Notes: generated by a model from the sequence alone, not told the origin. A stretch of DNA of 64,000 nt from Telmatactis stephensoni (GCA_029948255.1 JALIZF010001918.1:124001-188000); one strand, 5' to 3'. Shown: positions 15,101 through 30,100, counted from the stretch's first letter. Numbers and translations: made by a program.

Positions 15101-18100
15101 TCCATGTTCTTGAGGTATTAAGCGGTGTTGACATTCTGCATCAACGTTGTCAATAAAACATGCAAAAAGCCTTTCATTAACTTTCAATAACATTTTTTCA
15201 AGATAAATAATAGTCAAATTTTCTCCATTTTATTCCTAGGATGGATCTTATCGATGTTGTTATAGATAAGAAGTTTAGACCAAGTGGGTGCAAATCGAGG
15301 ATCGACCGGATCTGGCCTGCACTCAGGAGGATTGCCCCCTTTAGGAATTTAATTTTGTACAAGATTACACAGATAAGTACAAAATGAAATATTTGGCCCA
15401 CTTGTTAATTTGATTTCACGACGATAAAAGAAACAAAGCTGCAAAGAAACATTTGTACCTGCATAGACAAAACGGAAATGTTTCAAATACGCAGCGGATA
15501 GCGTGATGGGAATCCTGGAGATGGGCTTACAGCAGACGCGACAATCGTGACACAAACTGCGAAGAGTCTAGGTTACACTCCCGTGATAGAACTTTCAAGA
15601 AAGATAATTTTGTTTATCAAAACCCAACGCACCAGTTTACTACCACGTCCAGGTGCGCCCTCATGTAAACGGCAAAGAGAATTTGACGGTCTTAATTAAA
15701 TCCTCATTCTGGGGATTCGGCAAAAAGACAAGAGGGCTAATTAAATCACCAAAAGTTTTATGTAACACTGGCACGCTATCAAAAATGCTAGAATAAGAGA
15801 CAGTCACAACACTTGTTTATCATAAACCTGCTCAAGATAACTGCCCATTAACGGTTCAAGGAAGGGTCAGAGCACCCATCTTCTTGTGCAGGCGGAACCC
15901 AAATATTAGTAATGCAAAAGTTATCATTGCATCTAGGTAACGATAGACGTAAAATAGGCAGCTAAAGTAAGTACTTCAGAACAGAACAACTTTTAGCTTA
16001 CAATTTCCATGCCTCCGAAGCAGAATTCAACCATTTTGCAGAAATTGCAGAAAAGTGAAAATGAAATACATGCGAATGTACTTTCACTGACGCAAAAAGA
16101 AATCTGAAACGTTATTTTATCTCATGAAAATATCTAAGTTATTTTAAGAGTAAAAGGTATTTTTTACTAAAAATACTAGAAATTACTAATGAGTTGAATA
16201 CTATGACTTGCTTGAGATGATATAGGAATGTATAAAGAACTTCATTAAGCGTACAGAGCGGCAAACTACAATCAGTTTTAGAGGGAGCTGTTGATGTGTG
16301 GTGATTTTGAGTTAAGTATCGTCTAAGAGACTCTCTAAAATGACTTTACAAACAAACAAAAACATGTACATAACGGAGAAATGTAAAGGGCGACCTTAAT
16401 GACACGAATGCTAATGACATTGAGTTGCTTTCTGGGAGACGCTGAGTTTGCGACGCCATCCAAAACGTCCTAGAATGGACGATATCATGAAATGACTAAT
16501 AACATTTCCTAAATTTTGAGATTTATTGAAGTCTTGAATCCTAAATATCCCTCTAATATGATTCAGATTTAAGCGCCTAAAAAGCTAATCAACTACTAAA
16601 AGACAGATTGAAACAATCCCAACAAGAATTGAGCAGCAGATGGAGATAGAAATCTCAATACCTTATCGAAAACTGAGGAAGAATCATCACTGTCTTGTCG
16701 CAGGAGTTCCTCCATTTCGTGGTCTTCAAAAATGGTGCTTATAACTCGTTCGCCTTCAGGAGAGAAGAGCTCTGGATCGACTAGGATATGAGCAAGCCCG
16801 TCCATTCCTTCTGCTTCTATGCCTACATACGTCTAGGATTTCCACACTAATGCTCTGACTCTAATAACTATCAAAACAGCAACTTAATACCGATACTTAA
16901 CGATCGTGATCGAGTTACTCTAAATGTAGCTAAATCCATGCAGTGACCGCCCATAGTTCATTGAAAGATGCATCAATTGACGCACGGAATGAATAGCTTT
17001 CGAACTGTGGTATGTAGCTGTATGACGCATGTACTATCTGTTTTTCACAACAATTTACACGGCATCTTGATTGGCAAAAACTATTTTTGAACTGACAGAT
17101 TGGCGTGAAACTTAAAGGGGCAACTGCATTTTTAATTGTCATTTTAAAATGGGGGCAAAAGTATCGGTCAATATCTCGCATTTTTCATCCTTCTTATTTC
17201 TTGCCTTCACAGTGGACGTGGAATAAAATAAACTCAAATAAATGGTAGAAGTTTTGCATGAGTATAGAACACACAACCGCTTGCAAATTCAGCGCTTCTG
17301 GGTTTTGTCCGAGTGAAAAGCTGTTCAGCTCTGAAGCTGATCTGCTCTAAGATAGGCAAGGTCGATAAACGACTGACCCAGTTCTCTTCATCGACGTAAG
17401 CAAATGCGCAAACAAGAAACACAGATTCAGCAATGTATTTCTTGAGCATCAACCAAAGCGCAAACAGCGCTTGCGTTTTCAGCTCGTAGAAAGAGGCACA
17501 GAGGTTGCGCATATGCTTATGGCGACTCAAGAAGGTCTTGTGGGGACTTAGTGAAAATAACATCTTGATGTAATCAATATTTGAATAGTGACATCAGGTT
17601 TTCCTTAGAATTTTAGTTTTATCGCGATCGTCTGGGTGGCTTGTTGTCAGATCGACCAAAATCCTTTTGTGGTCAAAAGAGATCTTCCTAAATGATGTTA
17701 TCGAGTCAAATCAATTAGACCTTCCTTCAGGCCAAGGAGTGATCACAAACTTGGCATTATTAAGTCCATGTCCTTAACATCTTGTCCATTCGTTCAACAC
17801 GCTAAAAATAGACTACGCATTGCGTCGAATTTTTCCCCGTGGTGGAATGGCTTAAAAATTCATGGTTCGTGCAAAGGACCAATCTATTACCCTATGACCT
17901 ACATCTTACACGTGACATTCACATGTTGGTATCCAATTTTCCCTACCCCTACCCTCTTCGTAGAGGTAGCACTTCCTAAATCAGAATACAAGAGCCATAT
18001 ATTCGATGAGACGAATAATAAAAACAACATGAATTGATGATAAAAACAGTAAAACGTCAACACTTTCTGCGGCAGGACGTTCTATGAGAAAATTCATTTT

Positions 18101-21100
18101 TAGCCGGATTATCAGACAAAACGTGCAGAAATTCGCCACTTCAGTGAAAAAAACTACTCTCTTAGTAATAATGGGATTATAAAGGCCACTTGAACTTATT
18201 CTACAATGGTGCACTCTAGCTCGGAAAATATTCGGACTGCTTAACCCAAAATGAAAAAGGATAACTCCATAACTAAACATCCCACCAACGGTCAAGCATC
18301 AATACGAGGCAAAAGCCCAATCTAGGCTTACGATGAATTACGATAAAATACTGCACTGTTTTATGCATGCATTTAGAGACGATCCAATGAAAGGGAGTAC
18401 CGGTTGAGATCTAAAATCAAGTTGGATGTAGTGTGGTTCTAGTGTAATTATACATTTACTATACGTTATTCCCCCTGGTATACAGCCTTTCTCTTTATAT
18501 CTAGTCACGTATGTCCCTTTTTTCCATTTGGTTTCCATTTCCGTTTTCGCAACCATTTGTCTATTCATTCTCCCTTCCATATCCTATTCCATCCACTCTA
18601 AATTCTTTCTATCCCTTCACAATTCTCCTAAAGCGTATTCCAGAGTAAAGACCAACTTAGTTTTAACATGTGGATACAGAGGTGTAGGAACTCTGAGATA
18701 TCACTTCGCAGCATTTGGAAAGGCTCTCAGCACCCACGCTGTACGGCTTAAATACTTGTTCATTAACCTTTGTTTTATTAAATTAATAAGGAGATAATGG
18801 ACGTGAAAACATCTAAGAGAGCCATTTGCAGCTGACAAGAGGTTACTAAACAATTTCAAGACTGCACGTAGGATGTCTAAAAGACGCAGGCACATGTGCC
18901 AAAAGAAAAGCAATTAACTTGCTTGCTAGTTCATATGAACGCAATTTGCACTCAGATTGTTCAGATAAAAAAAGAGAACACTGACGTCATCACAACTAGG
19001 TCAGATTTTATCCAATCAAAATCTGCCAAAACCGATAAATTGAAAAACACTGGCACAAGTTTCATTTGTTGCGCGCGCTCTGCCCACCGCAGTGCGTCAT
19101 TCCAGACATGGAATTAAAAAAACGAGAACTTTCCAAATCATTATCATTAAAACAGCGACAGTCTACTGGTTAGTCTGACTAACTCCGTCCATTAATAAAT
19201 ATACTGTATAAAACGAAACCTCTCTAAGACAAAGAGCTAGTGCTGTTCCCGTCTGACTCACTCTCGTAAAACAAACACCTCTCTAAGTCGGACAGTTAAC
19301 AAATGTCGATGTTGTTCGTCTTAAGGAGGGTTTACCATATAAGCAACCTCAATGCTAGTAACGTAAAATGAAGTCCTCTTTTTTACTTACCTCGATGTTC
19401 ACTTGAGCCGTGCTCTCAACTTTCATCGCCCGTAGGCCAAACTTTAAACTGCATACTGTTTCATTAATATCAGACAGCGATGGTGACACGCATACCTATC
19501 GAACGTAAAAACAGTTAAAGCCGGTACACGGTAGCGACACAGTGGACATAACAATCTCAAACAACATACCAGACACACTAATGCACTACTCTTTGTAATA
19601 ACAATGCTTGTCGTGAACTGTGTATATATAGACGCCTCTCACTGCTTGGAGTTAAACTGCGGGTAACGAAGAGACGGTGTTTGTCTTAGACGTGAAGTTT
19701 AAAAGCGCGCAATGTCAGACATCTGTATCAATCGCTGGCGGTTTTTTTTTCGCATTGAATCTTCTCGTTATCAAGCCGCATCAAACCGACTTCAGTTAGA
19801 ATAAAGCTCGTCAGATTCTAATGGCTAACTCAAGAGACTTACGTAGGATTCCAGAAACCGGAAGATTTTACAAACGGAGAGAAACAGTACAAAGAAAGCT
19901 ATGTCCGTAATGGGAGCGGAAATCGTGGGAGATAGTGACAATTACTGACAGTCAGTTTACTGGGTGTATTGACATGTGGTCTACTTAATAATGAAAAACA
20001 AGAACTGTAATTCTCTACTGTTTAACCCCAACAAACATTAAGCTATTTATGTGTAACCAATGCATTCAACAACGACTGACCATTGAGACCACCGAGGATT
20101 TTAAATCATATGCAGGCAGCTTAAACACATAGTTGGTATTTGCTGGTTTGGACAGCTGGCTCAAGCTGTTGGATTTAAAATCTAAAGGTTGATACAGCCC
20201 TGATCAGCTGAATAGTTTCTGAATATTTTCTGTCAGAATCTCGTCTGTATAAAATATTTTTGGTAGACGGTCATTCAGGCATTTGTTAAGATGGATGTTT
20301 GTAGTTTGATAGTCTGGTATAAGAGCCTGATAAACATCACAAAAAACTTTTGTGTATGTATTGACTACTACTGACACTACGCTGGGGACTAGAGGTTTTG
20401 ACTCACTCTTGGGGTTCTCTCTGATTATTTTTTTGGTCTCTCTTTTTATTTTTTTCATGACCAAGTGAATAAAGATATAAAAATACAAAAACCGAAATAA
20501 CCACGAGAGTGAGTCAAAACCTCTGGTCTTCAGGCAAGGGTACTATTACACACATTCAAACAAGTTTTTTATTTCTTATACATATTCAGTAAATACCGCT
20601 CTATTGAGATAAAAACTTTACTGTGATTATTGTATTTATAATTGAAAAAAATATTCAACTAAAAATTCAAAAAGCATGAAATAATTTTGTAATAAAATTA
20701 AAAACAAAAACATTTTTGCCTGGATTCCGTAAATGAAAACAGTGGGAAGCAATGCGGTTTCTTACACGGAAATTCGGTAGGTACTTGGTGTATGCAATAC
20801 CAAGTGTATCAATAGATGATACATCCCTTGATATATAATCTCTTTGATACACTTGGTGTTGCATACAATTGGTGTTACATACACCAAGTACTTACTGGGA
20901 ATTTGCCTTCTAAAGCGGTGATTATACACCTATTTCAAAAAAGGTTGTCACCGCTAAGAGCGATAGGCGATAGGTAATAGGTCATTCCAAGACCGCAAAG
21001 CAATTGATTTACATATGAATAGCCAAATATTTGATGGAAGAGTGTAAAGAAAGATTTAGGATGACTTAATTAAGAAATCAATAGTGCTTTGCGGTCTTGG

Positions 21101-24100
21101 AATGACCTATTACCTATCGCCTATCGCTCTTGGCGGTGACAACCATTTTTGAAATAGGTGTATAAGCAAAGATGTCAGAGCGACACGTGACATTTCCCAC
21201 GTTACACAGCACCGTAATTCTGCACATGCGTAATAAAGAAATTTGGCTTTGTAGAGTGACGTCACGAGGAAACACTGAATTTGAAATTGTGACAGATGCA
21301 CGCCATCAGTATTTTCAACAAAATTATGAGGCCGTTTACGAGTGGACAAGAAATTGGGTGAAGCTGAAGTGCGCATGCGTCATGTGTGTAGACAGCTGAA
21401 TAAGGAACTTGCACTTGATGACGTCACAGGAACTCGATTTTCTTCATATGAATATTGATCGCGGAAAAAAAACCCTGTGGAACTTTCGTAACATAAAGAT
21501 GCTTTAGCAGTGTCAAAAGACGTGCCGGAAACGCTGCGTTAATTCGGAGGCACGTTCTCTGTCTGATTATTTTCCAGAGAGCATTCAAAGTGATAGACTT
21601 TTGGCTTTGGATGTCATCAAAATACACTTTTTTGCTCGCCATAATTCATGAATAAATTGGTTTTCCCAAAACCACAATAAAGCAAGCACTCAGTACTGCA
21701 TTTGTTATACTGATGCGACAAAAGACAAGCATTACTGATGAGTAGCAAATTACCGAGTCTACGTATGTTGCTTGTATTCACATCACTAATGAACCCAAGT
21801 TTAAAGGCGTAAAAACTAACTTTACTTACAACCAAGTACGTCTTCGAATTCCCTGAGAGTCCATCTTGTAAAAACCTTGTTAGGATTGAGTTTCTGTACG
21901 GGACATGGTTGTTTTTCCCTTCAGCTAAAGCGTGAATAACATTCCTACGAGAGATCAACCCGCAGACTTACAAGGTGAAGCACTTATAAATATCAACCTG
22001 ATTAGAAAAGATAAGTCTGATACTGGGGATATCCTATACGCCTTATCGTATGACGGGTTGATAAATCATGGTATTTCACCCTGGATCAACAGAAAAAGGT
22101 TACTGAATGAATCTTTAGTGAACATATTTTGTTTTAAGATCATGTTGTATGTTTTTCTAAAACGTATGATTGAGGGGTATCAAGTACTGTGGGGGGAGGG
22201 GTGTGGGTGAGGGGGAGAGGCGGAGGGAAGTGTGTGTGAGTTTGGGGGAGGGGGAGAAGGCAGTAGGAGTGGAAGAATGTACTTATCTAGTGTGACCTTT
22301 CTTCCACTATGACAGATAACGAAGAATTTAAAGCAAACAAAGAATACATAAGCTCCCCCACAAAAAAAAGATAACCCAAACTATCGTTAATTCCCTCACA
22401 GTGATTTAAAAAAGCCACGGGAAAATGATTGTCCTTTTGTCCGGCAAAGAAGGGTGGGGTTGTAGCTCAATTACCCCAATCTATCGACCACCGTGAGATT
22501 GTATCTCCCAGTTTAATTAAGTGCCAGCTAGATTTCACTTTATATACACTCCGTACAAGACCTTTGATAGAATGTGAAACGATTTTTCTCAAGATAAGAT
22601 AAAAGTTGGATTAGTTAGTAAAACAAACACGACAAGCAGTCATTAAACTCGCAAAACAATTCCACGTGAAAAACAACTGTTCAAACTTTGGTGGCCGCAG
22701 CGTAGGACGGGCGGCTGGCCGTGAGGGCTGAGCGCAGATAACTACTCGAGTACTTTCTAGTTTTATTAAAAAGGGGTTCCAGTGTTAGCTTTAAGACAGT
22801 AGAAAAACAAATGAATAATCCATTGTTTTGGTAATCAGATGCAGAAGGTATGAACGCAATTCGGTATTTTAGTGATAACGGAATTGTTTTGTCGATGTCT
22901 TCTTGATCAATACATTCTGTTTATCAACTCAGACAAAACATACTCCCAAACTCTTGACTATCAGACGAGGTCAATAGCGTATTTACAGGGTGAACAAACA
23001 CATGGGTTTACAAGAAGTTTAATCGTCTGGTCAGCATATGGTATTGAAGTAAAGCTTCGTTGTCGGGACACTCTCAGGATTGTAGTTTAATGTCGACTAT
23101 TGTGGCAGTCCATAAAACAGTCTACTCTTGCCTTGCGAACACCCAGTATTACGCACGATATTACGGACAATATTCAGTCTCTGACTTAACGAAAAACACA
23201 AAGGCTGCACTGAAAAGAACACAGCTAATACAGACTCTGGGGGAATTTGTGGGGAATTCTCGAATCTCTGGTCCGAGCCGTGGCGCCGCATATGCCTTAC
23301 CATTTTCAAATCAAGTGTTTCCCCCCTTTCCCCCGGGCCCTCAACAGCTAAATCGAGCCCAAGCTGCTTATTGTTACTTTCTGTCTGCCGTAAGGCTGGG
23401 TGTGTGAGGATGGCCCCAGTACATACCCTAGTTCCAGTAAAGATGAGTTGATGGCCTGAGCTTCATGCAGTCGTTCACCTTGAGCTTTGGTTTTCTTGAT
23501 GCGTTCACTTCCAGCGAGATCACAACTAAAACAAACAGAATAGATTTTAGGAAACCATGTATACGCTATCGCGGGAGATTTGCGGTTCATTCCACAGGTA
23601 GCCCGGCATGTACACTCGTATGTCATTCCAATAGGAGAGGACAAGATTGTTTAGATTTGTAGGAAACTAGCCTGCGTAGCGGCCCTAAGGGGATGGGGAG
23701 GGGACTGGGAAGAAGAAGGGAGGGGGACTGGGGAGGAAGAGGAGAGGAAGGAGCTCTTCCCAAGCCCCTCCCCCTCCCTTCCCCCTCCCTTTTAGGGCCG
23801 CTACGCAGGCTAGTAGGAAACTTACATGTAAATACGACCACGGACTGTCGATGCTCCTTTAGTTAAAGTATGTACCTTGGAGTACACGTCGTCATCTTCC
23901 TGTAATAGAAGGTTCAATTGATGTAAATATGGGCTTCCTGTGCTCGATAGCACAGGTAGACCAACAAACAATGTGAGTGCGTCCGAAACCGTGCTATGCT
24001 GTGACGGTGTCATTGCCATGAAATCTTTAAAACATTCGTGATTCATAATTAATTTTCACGGCGATACAGAAGCTACTCTAGTAACAGACACAACAAATAG

Positions 24101-27100
24101 TACTTATAAGCCATGATAGCCCTTGATTGTGTGTCTCGCAGCAATTTATATTCTACGAGAAACATTATATTACCGATTACTCGGCGATGTCAACAAAAAT
24201 AGCTCCATGATTTGGAGTCGTTTTGCTCGTGGATACGCCAAGCGTAGCCTTGCAATTAGCTATATACTTGAGTCTATTTTCCAATATAGATTTTGCATGA
24301 TCACGTGAAAGCGACCATGTTTAATGGCAGGAACAATAAAATCATTTTACATTAGAGAGAATCCCTATTTTCAGGGGGAACAGATTCTTTTGTTCTGCCA
24401 TCCAACATGGCTGCCGTCACGTGATCGTGCAAAACGTTTTTATAGAGCATGGTGATGGTCATCAACGCTCTTAATTTACATTGCGAGCGCGTAAAACTCT
24501 AAAATCAGCAATTAAAGTCGATCTTTGAGTCAAACTCACCTCGTAATCAAAGTAAATCGGAATGTCCGATGACGTACTCCCATCACTATGGTAACCAGCT
24601 GAGGCGACTGGCGAACACAAACCTGAGGAAGCCAGGTCACCAAAACAGTCTGACGTCATACTGTACGCATGTGCATCATATACTAATGAAATGGAGCGTG
24701 AATGATGAGCGAAAACATGCCAAGTACGAAACTAGCAAAAGCACTGCGCATGCGCGCAAACTGGTTTTAGTTATCGTTTAGCGCTGCTTCAGCGGAAACA
24801 GGAAATTAAAAGTGGAAAAAGCTAAGCATTAGAGAAGTTGTTTTAAAGTAAAACTAGACGCACACGTGCGTTCACTCGTGCCCTGGGAGGAGAGGCTTCA
24901 AGGTCCGGCCCCGTTCGTACTCTTCCCCGAGCCGTTTCACGCATTCTTCACTTAACCGTAACATAATATAGACCATTTTTGACCTCTTTAAAGAATATCT
25001 GATTAGTCAATTTGTCTGTCAGCAGCTTAGTGTTTGCCTCTGTCCCTCTATTATCATGCATGGTATTAGATATCTCCAACATGCAAAAATATACCAGTTT
25101 ATTCAACTTTTTATTTCACTATATATCTCAAGTGTTTGCTGTAAAAACTTCTACAACGACGCTTTTGACACAATAACAAATCGTGTATTTTTTCGTCCAT
25201 GTTTCAGATGTTTTATCTATTACGTGACCAAACGCATCAGGTCAAATAGAGCCTTGGTTCCATGAAAATATATAAATAAATTGTCTGGCCAGAATTGTGT
25301 TAAAATTCATTACAAAAACGTCTCAAGATCTCTCGAATGCTTGAATGAAAAATATAATTGACTTGCCTCTATATGCGTTCGTTTAGCAACATGTAGGGTG
25401 AGAAATTCGTAGATTTCCAGCTCAAAGGAATTCCTCCGAGTCGCGAGAGCTTCAGTTTTCAAGTACTCCATTGAGAGTTCGATATTTGGTCAAACTATTG
25501 GAGATGAAGCTCAAAATAACAGCCCATTCTGAAGCTCTTATAAGTATATAGGTATTTCTCGAGTTAAAAGCTCCAAATTCCATTGTGCCACTCCAGGAAA
25601 AGCCTGTCTCTGAAAGCTATTTTCTTTGTAGTCGGCCATGTTGCATTCCTAAAGTTCCTCGCTGGCGTTCACTACGGAGGTGATGAATGAGGGGCATTGT
25701 TTTTTACGTTCTTAACCAATCAGGGTGTAACACGTGACCGATTGCGCAAGAATGCTGCATTCTCGAGACGAACACAGGAAAAAAAACAGTTGCATTTTAT
25801 AACTCGTTCCCGGCCTAAAGGCCTGGGCACGAGTAATTAATAATGGCTGTTAGCTGATGTGAGTGGATTAGTATTAGAACGTGATTGAAAACATTACAAA
25901 TTCAAATACCACATCTATTAGACTACAAGCCATTATTTTACTAAACAAAGAAGCGTTAGGATTCAATTATTACGTGTATCTTTTATCCCCCTATATTCAG
26001 ATGGTGGACTCACTGCATCATTCAAGACAGTTTTAACTTGCGTACCCCTTCCGATCCGCCCCCTCCTCCCCCAGCATTTGTTTGAACAAAGTAAGCTTTT
26101 CTATATGTCGATGGTGCAACTCTATATTACACGGGAACCACTCCTTGCCTGTCGACCACCTAGCTATTGCGGCCATAATTTTATCCCTTTGTCCCGGCAA
26201 ACGAGAGATCGGACTTTCCTGTAAAAAAAATACCCCTTTAATACGGCCACCTCGTTATTACGGCCAGTAATTATTGGACCGTAGTTGGCCGTGTTCCACG
26301 GTATCATTGCAAGGTTTATTCCCCTCCCCCTGCCCCCCCCCCCTCCACCCCACCCCACGCACACACACTCTAGAATGTTTAGTCCATTTTGATGGCTACG
26401 CCCAGATACATTTCTTACCTCCATAACGTGTTGGTAAGTCAATACGTTCAATCTTCAGTTGACAAATTGCATGGGATCTGTGGGATAAAAACGATATGAT
26501 AAAACATACACAGCATTTCGATCTTCTAAGAATTTGGATGCTCGATCTCCAGCAGTGAACGACCCATTCGTGGCTGGAAATCGAGCTTGGTGAATTTGTT
26601 GGTCCGTGGCAGCAGGTCAGTATAGAACCCGGCCACTATCTTGACCTGCGAGGAAGAGAGATTTTGGCGATCGAATTGTGGGTTTTAACTCTACGTGAAA
26701 ATGGTGGTCAAATGCAGCGATCTAATAATACCTGCTTGAGTGTCTGTTCATCTTGGTTTCAGCGAATGCTAGTCGTTTTCGTCCTGTGGCAAACAGTGCT
26801 GCTACATCATTGGGTGTCCGTACTAGAAGCTCTGACAAATGGTCAACAAAAACACCTGTACAAGAACCAAGAAACAGCATGACTTGAGTCAATCCTGCTC
26901 ATTTAACTGTAGTTCAAATACTTCTATTAGAAAACATCTGTTTAGGACGACAAACTGATGATATTTTCCGAGTGTAACGAAGATGATGCAAGGGGATTAC
27001 GAGTGTTCCGAAAGTGCCATTGGGATGATACGAGGGAGTTACGAGAGTGACCCGAAGGTGTATGAAAATTCGTTAACGTATATTAGTACCACAACTATAC

Positions 27101-30100
27101 TACTTTTGGTAACTAGAGTACACGGATGTTACTCGAAAGGTTAGATATGATGGCGATGAATGAGACGGACAAACCTTTCTTCGGGTGCTCTCGCAAGAAG
27201 ACTTCTCTCATTTTGCCTGCACATAGAAGATCATAAATTCTTTCCTGGTAAATTTGGAGATACGAGCATGTAACCTAGAAAACGATTCCTCGCGTAAATA
27301 GAATGTTTCTCAGCATCCACAAAATAAACACAGGAAAGTTGGGTAAAATCTAAGACAATGACATGACAGACGACATGCATGGCTCTACCGTGTATGAGTG
27401 AGTTTGATCTCTTTCAATGATGGAGAAGACAGTATTAACGATGCTTGGAGTAACTCCATCGGATGCCATTAATGTGTACGTTTTTCCTGAAGAATAATCA
27501 AATAGGAAATTAATAGGGCATACCTGATTGTTACAGTAATTATTGTAATCAATAAAACATTATACTGAACTGGATGACAAGAAATGTAAAGAAAATGAGA
27601 GATGATAAATAGAAAAGAAACAAAAATGGGAAGAAACTAACAAGGGAGGGAGGGAGGGAGGGAGGGAGGGAGGAAAGAAGGAATGAAGGGAGCAAGGGAG
27701 GAAGGGCGGGAGGGATGGAGGAAGGAAGGAAGGGAGGAAGGGAGAAAGGGAGAAAGGGAGAAAGGGAGAAAGGGAGAAAGGGAGAAAGGGAGAAAGGGAG
27801 AAAGGGAGAAAGGGAGAAAGGGAGAAAGGGAGAAAGGGAGAAAGGGAGAAAGGGAGAAAGGGAGAAAGGGAGAAAGGGAGGAAGGGAGGAGGGAGGGAGG
27901 GAGGAGGAAGGAAGGAAGGAGAAAGGGAGAAAGGGAGGAAAGGGAGGGAGAAAGGGAGAAAGGGAGAAAGGGAGAAAGGGAGAAAGGGACGGAAAGGGAG
28001 AAAGGGGAAAAGGGAGAAAGGGAGAAAGGAGAAAGGGAGGGAGGGAGGAAGGAAGGAAGGGAGAAAGGGAGAAAAGGGAGAAAGGGAGGAAGGGAGGAAG
28101 GGAGGAAGGGAGGAAGGGAGGAAGGGAGGAAGGGAGGAAGGGAGGGAGGGAGGGAGGAAGGGAGGAAGGGAGGAAGGGAGGAAGGGAGGAAGGGAGGAAG
28201 GGAGGAAGGGAGGAAGGGAGGAAGGGAGGAAGGGAGGAAGGGAGGAAGGGAGGAAGGGAGGAAGGGAGGAAGGGAGGAAGGGAGGAAGGGAGGAAGGGAG
28301 GAAGGGAGGAAGGGAGGAAGGGAGGAAGGGAGGAAGGGAGGAAGGGAGGAAGGGAGGAAGGGAGGAAGGGAGGAAGGGAGGAAGGGAGGAAGGGAGGAAG
28401 GGAGGAAGGGAGGAAGGGAGGAAGGGAGGAAGGGAGGAAGGGAGGAAGGGAGGAAGGGAGGAAGGGAGGAAGGGAGGAAGGGAGGAAGGGAGGAAGGGAG
28501 GAAGGGCGAAAGGGAGAAAGGGCGAAAGGGAGAAAGGGAGGAAGAGAGAAAGGGAGGAAGGAAGAAAGGAAGGAATTATATAGATACCTGCTCCAGTCTG
28601 TCCATAAGCCATCAAAATCCCGTTCATTCCAGTCAAACATGCTTCAACTAATGGTTTCCCGATAATCTGGTAAACCTTAAAACGAACAACAAGGAACATG
28701 TGTACTTTAAAATCTCGCTTCTCCAAGCCTATATCGGACACTTTGCCGGACCGAAGTCAAAGTGGTGCAAGTGACAGGGGGCTAGGGTTCGACCTCTGTC
28801 AGCACAAAATGTCAAATGCATACCTCCTCGTTTTGCGTCTCCGGTGGAATTACTTGATCGAACTCGAAAACCTTTTCTGTTTTTCCCTCTGTAACATTTA
28901 CCTGAAGAAAACATATATCCACTTTCAGTTTTAGCGGTTAAAATTATACCATTTACCAAGAGCCAGTTCAGCCTCTTCTTAGCCCCTTTTATATGATCGT
29001 TGAGAATTTTCTTTTTCACTCTCAAAATTGGCATAGTTCAAGCTACTTTCATCCCTACAAGGCACAAATAAAAGAGTACCAGCATTTGACCGTGAGTACC
29101 CTTAGGGAACCAAATCCCATTTTGACCTCTTAAATGTACGACGATCATCCCCGTTCAAAATATATGGGACACCCTCCGGGACAGATAGTCTTCTGAGAGT
29201 GCAGCAAGAGGATTTCAAGAATGGTTCTCGGGGCTCATAGGAGTGTTTCCAAAGGTGGCCGGGATCAGAAAATCAAACCTGTTGCTAAAGAAGCCGAAGT
29301 AAAGTGTTCCTCACCTGAGTTAATTCTGCATTGCCCACCTGCGCGGCACCTTTTCCAAACGGACATTTTACGTCTTGTGGTCCAAAGGGACGAATACGTA
29401 CATACACTTGAATTCGCCCGGCAGGCGGTGTGTTCGGACGAGCTGAAAAGAAACCATATTCTGCCGTGAGATTCGATAAAATATAAAATGTGGAAAACAA
29501 AGGAGAACATCTCCAAAAGAACACCTCTTTTCTTATTCCGCGAGTATTTTCTGATCCACTATATTGCAAGGGTCCGCGCAATTTTTTCGATTGAGCATGC
29601 GCGAAAGTGACGTATTAGAACGTCATTTTCGCGCCAAATTCTTGACGCGTCCGTCGCACCATGGTGAATATTCTGTTTTTGGTTCCAAAAACTGGTTTTC
29701 AAACGAGTTTTTGTTGAATAAGCCATGATTTGTACATCCAGAAATGTGTATGTGGAAGTCGTAGGGGTTACATTTTTCTTGCTCCACGGATGGATTAGAA
29801 AAGTAACTTAAACATCTACAATGTCAGTAGACACCTCTCTATATTAACTTGCTTTATATGGCCTTACAATAACCATTATAAAATAATTGTGATATAACGC
29901 GCGCTCTTATTGGCCAAAGGACGCGTGTCGCGCGTTCTCTATGAGAACACACAGCGAGAACACACAGCGCGCGCACAGTTTCAAACTTTCTACAACGAAA
30001 AAAGAAAATAAAACTTCAATTGTATTTTATAAAAGAAATAGAAAACTTGGCAGCAGTGCTATGTTGAGTTATAGAAGCACTTGGGAATTGTAAGAAGACT

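Noticed and set aside
17234..17563. 109-codon open frame on the minus strand
   Set aside because: It has no family resemblance I can see and no fit with neighbouring exon phases. It is inside the same large kinesin intron as the candidate cassette exon but lacks its splice-site pattern.
27549..28741. Long open frames of 316-393 codons on both strands
   Set aside because: They are translations of the GGGAGGAA-type array (PPFLPSSL or GREEGRKG repeats). Only the short segment 28588-28675 is a real exon.
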